Positions 45,945 through 53,545 of a DNA stretch of 64,000 bases are shown here, piece after piece. The stretch comes from Desulfatibacillum sp. GTDB taxonomy: Bacteria > Desulfobacterota > Desulfobacteria > Desulfobacterales > Desulfatibacillaceae. The stretch spans positions 1-64,000 of the forward strand of contig JAEINP010000022.1 in assembly GCA_016342355.1 (NCBI GenBank), written 5' to 3'. The stretch's first letter is position 1. Every line of letters starts with the position of its first letter. The position numbers and the translations under genes were made by a program. The notes under the pieces are model-generated. The model was not told the DNA's origin, did no database searches, and saw only the letters and a list, made by a program, of their open reading frames with translations.

Positions 45945-46008
45945 ATGGCGAAAGAAACATCAACAGTTTTGCAAGCAGGCTTGGCGGCATGGATGTCTGT
46001 GCGTTTTG

Positions 46009-46080
46009 GTAGGGCGCTGCTTGCTGCGCCCGATGGTTTTGTAGGTTGGATAGAGCCCCGCGAAACCCAACACATCAGGG
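46009..46080. repeat. Dispersed intergenic repeat, copy B
   Basis: tagggcgctgcttgctgcgccc and taggttggatagagcc...acccaaca (46042-46072) repeat the two blocks of copy A with about the same spacing. Confidence 0.7.
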
Positions 46081-46185
46081 AGGAAACGCGGCTGTATATA
46101 CGGATGCATTCCCACGCAGGAGCATGGAAACGAGGAAAGGCATATTGTTCAATCTGGAGGTCCAGAGGCAAACAGGTGAAAATAC

Positions 46186-46980
46186 ATGAGTATGCGACTC
46201 AACGGAAAAGTCCGCGCAGCACTTGCGATAACGATATGTATAGCATTGCTGTGCCTAATCGGATACGGATGCCGTTCCTTTGGAAGAGAGAAGCTATCTC
46301 GACAGGAACTGGAAGCGATAAACTGGATTGAGTCATTGGGAGGGAAAATTGAAACAGGATATACTCCTTGGAGTGGCAAAACTGTTGGACATGCTATTGA
46401 CCTTTCCGGTACGAAAGTCCGAGACAATGAACTGAATCAACTCAGTAAATTAGCACCGATGATAAGAGCTTTGGACTTGTCTCAGACTGGCATAGACGGT
46501 TCAGGTCTGCCGAACTTGACAAAGAACTGTTCTATATTCAAGTTGTCACTTCATCATACGATGGTAACAACAGAGTCGCTTTGTCGATTCATTGATGGTG
46601 TTGAAATTTTTTGTTTAGACTTGAGCGATACTCCCATCACGGATGAAGCAATCAAATGTTTGATGACAATAAGAAATGATGTAGGATGCTTGGATCTTTC
46701 CTCTACACAAGTTACTATTGCCGGGCTTAGCAGGCTTAAGGAGATTGCCCTTCTAAGAGAGGTTAATTTACGGAATCTGCCTCTGAAAGACGACGATATC
46801 CCAGTTCTGATGGACTTATTAAGGAAAGAGCACGATCTATGGAGCCTTGACTTGCGCGGCACGGAAATATCTGAAGCGGCTGTCGCTGAGTTGCGGGATA
46901 AACTTCGTGGTTTGCATAAAAATACCGAAATCATTTTCGGCGAAGAATTTAAGGATGCTCCCAAAAATTTGCGATCTTAG
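46186..46980 (+). CDS. Leucine-rich-repeat protein, probably membrane-anchored, acquired gene
   Basis: A 264-residue protein. A basic start and one hydrophobic helix (about 10-28, ending IGYGC) suggest membrane or lipid anchoring, although the lipobox is not canonical. Residues about 65-255 hold seven or so degenerate leucine-rich repeats of the form ALDLSQTGIDGSGLPNL and CLDLSSTQVTIAGLSRL, the RNI/GALA-like pattern that forms a curved solenoid. Codon use is clearly more AT-rich than in all neighbours, and the gene sits between dispersed repeats. Both point to horizontal acquisition. LRR solenoids mediate protein binding; the partner is unknown. Confidence 0.75.
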   Translation: MSMRLNGKVRAALAITICIALLCLIGYGCRSFGREKLSRQELEAINWIESLGGKIETGYTPWSGKTVGHAIDLSGTKVRDNELNQLSKLAPMIRALDLSQTGIDGSGLPNLTKNCSIFKLSLHHTMVTTESLCRFIDGVEIFCLDLSDTPITDEAIKCLMTIRNDVGCLDLSSTQVTIAGLSRLKEIALLREVNLRNLPLKDDDIPVLMDLLRKEHDLWSLDLRGTEISEAAVAELRDKLRGLHKNTEIIFGEEFKDAPKNLRS

Positions 46981-47324
46981 GGGTCAAATCTACGTTTGAC
47001 GTTTGGAGACTCTGCGGGACATCCCTGATTAAGTGACTAACTCAGTTTTTTTGGGGTCACATCCTGCGGGTTGGGGAATGAGGTTGCAAGGACGAAGGAC
47101 TGGATTCCCGACAAAAATACTCGGGAATGACAGATTCCCCCCCATCCTGTCCTTCCTCCGCAATGGGGGAAAGGCGCGAAGACTGGAGGGATAAGGCTTG
47201 TCTTTGGCGATGTATTAAAAACACGCTCTTCTTACTGGCTGATTTATTATCCTGAATTGGCTAACTTTCAGTAGCATTTAATCTTTTTCCACCAGCCCCC
47301 CGCACCATGCTGTGGGGAGCGTCA
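46981..47324. repeat. Intergenic region with dispersed-repeat fragments
   Basis: No coding frame is credible. Inverted repeat GTCAAA-tctacg-TTTGAC (46983-47000) directly follows the LRR stop. Hairpin TTCCCGA...TCGGGAA (47105-47127) belongs to the ggattcccg...cgggaatgac type of intergenic repeat. The rest is unassigned. Confidence 0.5.
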
Positions 47325-47353
47325 TTGAAAGGAACTCTCCTTTCTGCTACAAT
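47325..47353 (+). promoter_or_regulatory. Sigma70-type promoter of the CoA-transferase gene
   Basis: TTGAAA, 17-bp spacer, TACAAT. The predicted transcription start is about 45 bp before the ATG. Confidence 0.65.
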
Positions 47354-47402
47354 CCTTGATAGATAAATCCACCCATCAATAACTCAACGGGGAAAAAATG
47401 AC

Positions 47403-48758
47403 ATGAAGCATATCACCAATGTAGAAGAGGCTGTCAACAGCACAACCATCCCCAAGGGGAGCAGAATCTACTCCGCCGGAAATGCATCCACCCCCCAGAT
47501 CCTTTTAAAACAACTGGCTTCCGACACTTCCATTCAGGATATCGAACTGCTTGGCGTTCTTCTCCTGGGAGATATTGAGGCGTTGTTTTCCCCGGAATCA
47601 TGCGCCCGAATAACGCACCGGGTTATTTTTAACAGCGCCTTTTCCAGATCCGCAGTAAACAGCGACATGGCCATGTATCAGCTTATGCATCTGTCAGACA
47701 TCCCCCGCCAAATCCGGACGCATCTTCAGCCCGACATTGCCTTGATATCGGTCAGCGGCCCGGACAATGGAGGCAACTACAGCCTGGGAACCGGAGTGGA
47801 GGCTGTGCCCGCAGCCATCGAAACGGTTAAATCCAGGGGTGGGCTTGTCATTGCCGAAAGAAACGCCCGCATCCCCTTTATCTTGGGGACCACCATCAGG
47901 GCGGAGAGTATTGATTATCTCCTGGACACCGATTATGAGCTTCCCGTCAATCCCTCTCATCAGCCGGACGACCGCGCAAAAAAAATCGCCCGATTGATCG
48001 CCCGGCTTTATATCCACGACGGATGCACGCTTCAGTATGGAATCGGCGAGGTTCCCGAGGCTGTCACCGACGCCGTGATTGAAAAAGGGGTGAAGGATTT
48101 GGGCATTCATACGGAGCTGTTTGCAACCGCCATGAGGAAACTGGTGGATGTGGGTATTGTGACCAACAAATACACCCGGCGGGATTTCGGCATTTCCACT
48201 CTTTTCCTGGCGGACAACGATGAAGGGTATCAGTGGCTCAACTACAATAGTTCTGTGCAAAGCCGCCCCTGCGATATCACCAACAGCATCATCAATATAG
48301 CTGCGGAGCCCAAAATGGTTGCTGTCAACAGCGCCATCGGCGTGGACCTCCATGGGAATATCTGGGCGGATTCTTTGAGTGCAAACAAGATTTACGGGGG
48401 AATAGGAGGGCAGGCCGATTTCCTGCGGGGCGCCTATCTGTCCCATGGGGGGACGCCCATCATAGCCATCAAGTCCACCACAGACAAGGGAGTGTCGAAA
48501 ATTCTTGAAAAATGTCCGGAAGGCGTTTCCTCCACCGCCATTGCAGCCGATCCCGTGGTCATCGTTTCCGAATACGGGGCCTTTGATCCGCGCGGCCTGA
48601 GTATTGGGGAGCATGCCGTCGGAATAGCCTATCTTGCCGAGCCCGAGGAAAGAGAAAGACTGCTGAAACACATTTATGATCACGACGGTTTTCATAAACC
48701 GCGCCAGGTACTGAAAGATAAAAGCCCCAAAGGATTCACCGCCTATGGCGATCTATAA
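47403..48758 (+). CDS. Acetyl-CoA hydrolase/transferase family CoA-transferase (4-hydroxybutyrate/butyrate type)
   Basis: Class I CoA-transferase moving CoA between an acyl-CoA and a free acid such as acetate. The 451 residues cover both halves. The catalytic Glu238 lies in LGIHTELF, the same position and context as in clostridial 4-hydroxybutyrate CoA-transferase as I recall that sequence. The oxyanion or CoA-binding loops are LQYGIGEVPEAV and YGGIGGQADFLRGAY, and the C-terminal VSEYGAFDPRG is also typical. It is preceded by a good promoter. With the AOR and Fe-dehydrogenase genes downstream it could supply or consume free acids. The substrate range is unknown. Confidence 0.87.
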   Translation: MKHITNVEEAVNSTTIPKGSRIYSAGNASTPQILLKQLASDTSIQDIELLGVLLLGDIEALFSPESCARITHRVIFNSAFSRSAVNSDMAMYQLMHLSDIPRQIRTHLQPDIALISVSGPDNGGNYSLGTGVEAVPAAIETVKSRGGLVIAERNARIPFILGTTIRAESIDYLLDTDYELPVNPSHQPDDRAKKIARLIARLYIHDGCTLQYGIGEVPEAVTDAVIEKGVKDLGIHTELFATAMRKLVDVGIVTNKYTRRDFGISTLFLADNDEGYQWLNYNSSVQSRPCDITNSIINIAAEPKMVAVNSAIGVDLHGNIWADSLSANKIYGGIGGQADFLRGAYLSHGGTPIIAIKSTTDKGVSKILEKCPEGVSSTAIAADPVVIVSEYGAFDPRGLSIGEHAVGIAYLAEPEERERLLKHIYDHDGFHKPRQVLKDKSPKGFTAYGDL

Positions 48759-48995
48759 GAACCTATGGGAAAACAGGACGACTTTGGGGGTCATCCCGTA
48801 ATGCACCCTGTCAATAGGGAAAAGTTGTCTTTTAAAAACTAAATGATTTCAGCATGATGCATTGTGTGGCTGGCGCGGGCGCACCGATCCTGCGGCATGC
48901 CGTGGGCCACGCCCGGTTTGGGGTTAGCGAGTCTCCCGCCATGGCGAACTTCCCCCTTATGTCAGGATAGCTGCCGCATGGATAGCAACAGACAA
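48759..48995. other. Gene-free stretch between the convergent CoA-transferase and AOR genes
   Basis: I see no credible coding frame and no RNA gene. There are GC-rich inverted segments near 48870-48920, but no recognisable element. Confidence 0.4.
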
Positions 48996-49042
48996 TAAAA
49001 GGGGGCGGGCTCCCCTGGCGGAAAGCCAAAACCCCCTTTATA
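48996..49042 (-). terminator. Terminator of the AOR gene
   Basis: AAAGGGGG / CCCCCTTT outer stem with a long, partly paired interior loop, followed on the minus strand by TTTTATT. Confidence 0.65.
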
Positions 49043-49064
49043 TTCTGCTTGGTTTAACCCTGTT

Positions 49065-51071
49065 CTATTTCAGGGCTTCTGTAACAGTCTCCAGCCCAAG
49101 GCCCTTCATCCTGGCCGGAAGGGGCTTGCCGGTTTCCCAGTTCCAGCCCATCTCGGAATAGTAATTCTTGCCCAAGGCTTCCATGTCCAGGGTAAGGCCC
49201 TTGTACGGGCCTTTTTCCAGGGGCGGGCTGCCCCAGGTGCGGCCATGGGGCGGATTCTTTGCCTCGTTGATGCCCTCCCGCACATTGAATGCGTGGCGCA
49301 ACTGGTGGACACGCTCCCCAATGGCAAGATACTCGTCCGGGGTGAAGTCAAAACCCGTGGCTGCGTTCAACCACTTGACCAGAGGCATTTCACCGCCGGT
49401 CTGGGTGCCGAACATGCACAGCCCGCTGCAATCCACCAGCATTTTGAAATAGGTGTCAATGGCTATGCCCTTGGCCTTGTTGTCCGTGCGGTACTTTTCC
49501 TTGTCCGTGAAAAACTGGGCGGGCTTTTCGGCGCTGGGGAATTGTTTTTCCAACTCCTGGAGATCCAGGTACATGTTGGAACACACGGTATGGCGGCCCG
49601 GAGTGGGGTCGCAGTAGTAAGCCATGCCATAGCCCACATCAACCCGGGGATCATGCATGGGAGGCTCCACCCCGCCGCAATGAACGGCGTACTGGTCCGA
49701 ACCCTTTTGGATCTGCGCCGATGCAACCTTGACGCCCTCGGCCAGAATATCCCCTATCCCTTCCCGGTTGATGATCAGTTCGGTCAGGCGGATCAGGGCT
49801 TCCCCGTCTCCCCACGCGAGCTTGATCCCGCCGGTGTCCTTTTCCGTCAAAATGCCGTTCTCAAAACACTCCACTGCAAAGGCGCACACCGCGCCGCAGG
49901 AAATGGTGTCGATCCCGGCCCGGTTGCACATGTCGTTGAGTTTGTAAATGGAATACACATCATTGTTCAAAGCCATGCCGCCAAAGGCGCAAATGGTTTC
50001 GTATTCGGGCTTGTGGGTTTCGGCCAACTGGTGAGGCCCCTTGTCCACCTTCATGATTCCGCCGCACTGGAGTGGGCAGGAAAAACACCCGTATTTTTTT
50101 TGCTGGAACTGGATCACCGCATCCGGGCCAATGGCCTTGACCGTGGACAGGGGGAAATCCGAACAGCCCGCCCCGCCCCAGTTCTTGATGGGGCTGTCGC
50201 CGGACTCGGCGCTCATGGACGTCAGGCCGGGGGTGCCGTATTTGCGCAAAATGGTGCGCCACAAAAAGGACGGCTGGCGGGGATACACAGGCAGCACCCG
50301 GGTGATCCATCCTGTCAGGGCCAGGCCTTTGTCGTCCAGAACCTTTTCCAGAAAACGCAAATTGCCAAAGCGCTCCCGGAATTCCTTGGTCAGGTTCTTC
50401 ATGGTTTCTTTTTCAACCGCGCCAACCCGCTTTTTGCCTGCGGCCACCACGGCTTTGAGGTTCTTCGAACCCATGACCGCGCCCAGACCGCTACGGGCCG
50501 CAATGCGGCCGCCATCGTTGCATATGCCTGCAAACCGACAGAGATTCTCGCCGCTCTGGCCTATGGAAGCCACCTGGACGCGTTTGCCGTATTTTTCTTT
50601 TAAATAGTCTTCGGTCTCGACGATATCTTTGCCCCAGATTTCCCCGGCGTCCTCTATGCGCACCTCTTTGCCGTCCATATACAAATAGACCGGCTTTTCA
50701 GAAGCTCCGTAAAAAAAGACCGCATCCACCTGGCATCGTTTCAGGAAAGGCGCAAAATATCCGCCGCAGTTGGAATCGCCCCACCCTCCGGACAAAGGAG
50801 ACTTGCCCACCACTGTAAAACGTCCCGTAAACAGCGAAGGCGTGTCCGTAAGTATTCCTGTGGTGAACCCCAGGATGTTTTCAGGCCCCAAAGGGTCCAC
50901 ACCCGGCTTGAGGCGGTCCCACAAAACCTTGGCGCCCAAACCGACGCCGGACAGATAATTGGCGTAAAATTCCCTTTCCAGGTCTTCGTATTCGAAACTT
51001 CCTTCTGTCAGATTCACATGAAGGATTCTTCCCCAAAACCCGGTTCCTGCATTTTTTTGTTCGGTTGCCAT
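49065..51071 (-). CDS. Aldehyde:ferredoxin oxidoreductase family tungstoenzyme
   Basis: Predicted to oxidise aldehydes to acids, or reduce acids, with ferredoxin, using a tungsten bis-pyranopterin and a [4Fe-4S] cluster. The 668-residue protein has the AOR N-terminal domain (GFWGRILHVNLT; GKSPLSGGWGDSNCGG). Cluster cysteines are Cys329, Cys332 and Cys336 (CFSCPLQC), plus a C-terminal Cys in LVDCSGLC. Pterin-binding regions include KNLKAVVAAG. BamB-like subunits share this fold, so a role in aromatic metabolism is not excluded. However, the neighbouring alcohol dehydrogenase and CoA-transferase favour aldehyde/alcohol metabolism. A GGGGAGA site precedes the ATG. It appears monocistronic. Confidence 0.9.
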   Translation of the reverse strand: MATEQKNAGTGFWGRILHVNLTEGSFEYEDLEREFYANYLSGVGLGAKVLWDRLKPGVDPLGPENILGFTTGILTDTPSLFTGRFTVVGKSPLSGGWGDSNCGGYFAPFLKRCQVDAVFFYGASEKPVYLYMDGKEVRIEDAGEIWGKDIVETEDYLKEKYGKRVQVASIGQSGENLCRFAGICNDGGRIAARSGLGAVMGSKNLKAVVAAGKKRVGAVEKETMKNLTKEFRERFGNLRFLEKVLDDKGLALTGWITRVLPVYPRQPSFLWRTILRKYGTPGLTSMSAESGDSPIKNWGGAGCSDFPLSTVKAIGPDAVIQFQQKKYGCFSCPLQCGGIMKVDKGPHQLAETHKPEYETICAFGGMALNNDVYSIYKLNDMCNRAGIDTISCGAVCAFAVECFENGILTEKDTGGIKLAWGDGEALIRLTELIINREGIGDILAEGVKVASAQIQKGSDQYAVHCGGVEPPMHDPRVDVGYGMAYYCDPTPGRHTVCSNMYLDLQELEKQFPSAEKPAQFFTDKEKYRTDNKAKGIAIDTYFKMLVDCSGLCMFGTQTGGEMPLVKWLNAATGFDFTPDEYLAIGERVHQLRHAFNVREGINEAKNPPHGRTWGSPPLEKGPYKGLTLDMEALGKNYYSEMGWNWETGKPLPARMKGLGLETVTEALK

Positions 51072-51221
51072 GATTCTCCCCCCTTACTGGGTATCAGAAA
51101 ACACTCATCCCCAACTCAAACCTCTGAGTCCGGGGGCGCTGGCGAAAAGAAAAAAATCTCCCCCCCGCTGGTAAAACTCCAATATTTCGGTTTCGCTAAT
51201 CCGACGCCGGAGCTTTAATCC

Positions 51222-51267
51222 TGACCATTTGTTAAAATTGCGTAGCACAGACATGACCCGTGGTCAA
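51222..51267. promoter_or_regulatory. Composite motif in the AOR/SCP2-like divergent region
   Basis: TGACCATTTGTTAAA (51222-51236) differs at one of 15 positions from the motif at 43129. It is followed by inverted repeat ATGACC-cgt-GGTCAA (51253-51267). Read on the minus strand, the repeat includes ATTGACC, a possible -35 of the AOR promoter. Confidence 0.45.
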
Positions 51268-51274
51268 TAGGCTG

Positions 51275-51292
51275 TTTGGACGTTTGTCCAAA
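51275..51292. promoter_or_regulatory. Inverted repeat, candidate operator
   Basis: TTTGGAC-gttt-GTCCAAA, 7-bp perfect arms, lies 8 bp from the composite motif. It has no U-tract and so is more like a protein-binding site than a terminator. The remaining sequence to the next gene (51293-51536) shows nothing else clear. Confidence 0.45.
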
Positions 51293-51536
51293 TCAGTGCA
51301 AAAAAAATCACACACGCGAAACCCCCTAAGAATACAAATAATAACAGTGTCATCACGAATTACCCGGCAATTTGTTTGGGGGAAAGTGCAAGGGACATGC
51401 CCAGCCTGATCTGACCCTTGACGGAAGCCTTAAATTCATGCATGCTTCCATATTATTTTTCCATGCGGCGAGTTTCCTCAGGCCTTGACACACAGCCGCA
51501 ATACTATCCGGAAATTTCTCACAACAGGAGTCAGCC

Positions 51537-52091
51537 ATGAATGACGAGATGGTTTCTCATAGGTGGAAACCGCGGAAGAAAAGGGGTAAAACCTTTATGG
51601 TCCAGGCAGGCCTTTTCCTTCTGGGCCGTGCCCTGGAAGCGGCCGCCGTGCTGGACCCGGACGTACGCAGGGAGGTGGAGGGGTGGAAAGATCCTATGAC
51701 CATCATGCTTCATGTCCATTCAGAGGGGCCCACCATGGTGCTTAAAAAGCAGGATGGGGTTTTGCGGTATGCAGGATCGAGCCCGGTGGACGCGGACCTC
51801 ACCATATTTTTCAAGAACCTGGAATCAGCCTTTTTGGTTTTTTCAGCCCAAATGAGCTCCCCCCAAGGATCGGCGGAGCACAGGGTATCCCTAAAAGGGG
51901 ATGCGGGCCAGGCCATGAGCCTGATTCGTTGCATGGAAACCACCCAGGCCTATCTTTTCCCCAAGTTTATCGCCAAAAATGTCCTTAAAAAGGTCCCTCC
52001 CATGACCTTAAAGCGGGCTGGAGTACGGGCGGCTATCCTGGGCGTGGGGGTGCCAATAGGTCTTGGAAGGTTTGCCGGGTTGGTCAGGTAA
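51537..52091 (+). CDS. SCP2-like lipid-binding protein
   Basis: A 184-residue protein. The middle portion (about 55-135) resembles an SCP2 fold: MTIMLHVHSEGPTMVLKKQ, then VDADLTIFFKNLESAFLVF and a terminal hydrophobic helix (about 165-182, RAAILGVGVPIGLGRF). A basic N-terminus (WKPRKKRGK) precedes a helix. CAGGAG lies just before the ATG. It is 57 bp upstream of the Fe-alcohol dehydrogenase gene, probably in one transcript. A role in presenting hydrophobic alcohols or acids to the enzyme is inferred from context. Confidence 0.7.
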   Translation: MNDEMVSHRWKPRKKRGKTFMVQAGLFLLGRALEAAAVLDPDVRREVEGWKDPMTIMLHVHSEGPTMVLKKQDGVLRYAGSSPVDADLTIFFKNLESAFLVFSAQMSSPQGSAEHRVSLKGDAGQAMSLIRCMETTQAYLFPKFIAKNVLKKVPPMTLKRAGVRAAILGVGVPIGLGRFAGLVR

Positions 52092-52148
52092 AGAATTTGT
52101 TACCCCCAGGGGGGGATAGCGACATATTAAACTTAAGGAGCAGGAAAA

Positions 52149-53339
52149 ATGATACCTTCCTATTACGAATATTATAATCCGGTCAAGGTCGTGGCTGGAA
52201 ACAAGGCTGTGGACAATCTTCCCTACGAATTGGAGCAACTGGGCGCCAAAAGGCCCCTGGTGGTCACGGACAGGGGCGTTGTGGGCGCGGGCCTCATGCA
52301 GATTGTGGCGGACGCCTTTTTGGGCCAGGAAGCGGTTTTGGCTGCGGTCTATGAGGACACTCCCCCGGACTCTTCCGTGGAAGTGGTCAACGAGGTGGCC
52401 CGGCTCTACAAAAAAAACAAATGCGACTCCATTGTTGGGTTGGGGGGCGGTTCGGCTATAGACACAGCCAAGGCTGTCAACATTGTGGTGACCGAGGAAG
52501 TGGACGACCTCATCACGCTCATGGGCGCCGAGGTCCTGAAAAAGGAACTCAAGCCCTTCATCGCCATTCCCACCACGGCCGGAACAGGCTCCGAAGTCAC
52601 TCTGGTGGCTGTGGTTGCGGACACCAAACGGGGCATAAAAATGCCCTTTACCTCCTACTATCTTCTTCCCAAGGTGGCCATCCTGGACCCCCGCATGACT
52701 CTGACCATGCCCCCCAAAATCACCGCGGCCACAGGCATGGACGCCATGACCCACGCGGTGGAAGCCTATACTTGCATTCAAAAGAATCCTCTGAGCGACG
52801 CCCATGCCACGGCAGCCATCGCCCTGATCCGGGACAATATCCTCACCGCCGTGAAAAAAGGCAGCGACAAGGCCGCCCGCTTTGCCATGGCCAATGCCTC
52901 CTTGCTTGCCGGGGCAGCCTTTTCCAATGCCATGGTGGGCGTGGTCCACGCCCTGGCTCACGGGGTGGGCGGAGTCTGCCATGTGCCCCACGGCGTGGGC
53001 AATACCATTTTCCTGCCCTTTGGCATGGAATTTAACCTGGACACCGTGGGAGACCTTTACGGAGAGCTTCTCCTGCCCCTGGCCGGAGAGGATGTGTATT
53101 TCAACACACCCAAAAAAAACCGTCCTGCAAGGGCTGTGGAGGCTGTGCGCGACCTGAACCGCCAACTGAACAAAGCATGCGGCCTTCCCATTACCCTGAA
53201 ACAGGCCGGGGTTCCCCTGGACAAGCTGGAGGATGCCGCAAACGCCGCCGTCAATGACGGAGCAGTCACCTATAACCCTCGGGGAGTGGACTATGAAGAC
53301 GCCCTGACAATCATGAAAGCCGCTTATGACTGGCTGTAG
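52149..53339 (+). CDS. Iron-containing alcohol dehydrogenase
   Basis: A group III NAD(P)-dependent alcohol dehydrogenase interconverting alcohols and aldehydes. The 396 residues show the nucleotide motif GGGSAIDTAKAV (99-110) and the threonine-rich TTAGTGSEVT. The metal ligands are Asp and His in TGMDAMTHAVE, followed by His residues in VHALAHGVGG and VPHGVGN. An AAGGAG site lies 8 bases before the ATG. It forms a functional set with the divergent AOR gene and the SCP2-like gene. Chain-length preference is unknown. Confidence 0.93.
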   Translation: MIPSYYEYYNPVKVVAGNKAVDNLPYELEQLGAKRPLVVTDRGVVGAGLMQIVADAFLGQEAVLAAVYEDTPPDSSVEVVNEVARLYKKNKCDSIVGLGGGSAIDTAKAVNIVVTEEVDDLITLMGAEVLKKELKPFIAIPTTAGTGSEVTLVAVVADTKRGIKMPFTSYYLLPKVAILDPRMTLTMPPKITAATGMDAMTHAVEAYTCIQKNPLSDAHATAAIALIRDNILTAVKKGSDKAARFAMANASLLAGAAFSNAMVGVVHALAHGVGGVCHVPHGVGNTIFLPFGMEFNLDTVGDLYGELLLPLAGEDVYFNTPKKNRPARAVEAVRDLNRQLNKACGLPITLKQAGVPLDKLEDAANAAVNDGAVTYNPRGVDYEDALTIMKAAYDWL

Positions 53340-53545
53340 CAAATAGGGGTATAGCGTGTTCTGACCGTGAAAAACCTGTATGTTTTCCGGGCATTTTTAT
53401 CTTTACCATTTGGGCGATGTCGTGATACTATCCTAATCGTTGGGATTTCCATTAGTTATGCAGCCGGACTCGTATCCTGCTGAAAGGCGCACACCGGGGC
53501 AGCCAAAATGGCGTGGCCCCAGGTGTCCATGCCAGGTGCATACAT

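Noticed and set aside
48330-48360. Loss of the catalytic glutamate in the CoA-transferase
   Set aside because: The Gly in NSAIGVDLHG seemed to replace a Glu seen in some relatives, but the catalytic Glu of this family lies in LGIHTE and is present as Glu238.
49245-50603. 452-codon plus-strand frame
   Set aside because: Antisense to the AOR gene. It is a by-product of GC-rich codon positions with no ribosome site.
52008-53342. 444-codon minus-strand frame
   Set aside because: Antisense to the Fe-alcohol dehydrogenase gene. Its His/Gly-rich translation is typical of shadow frames.
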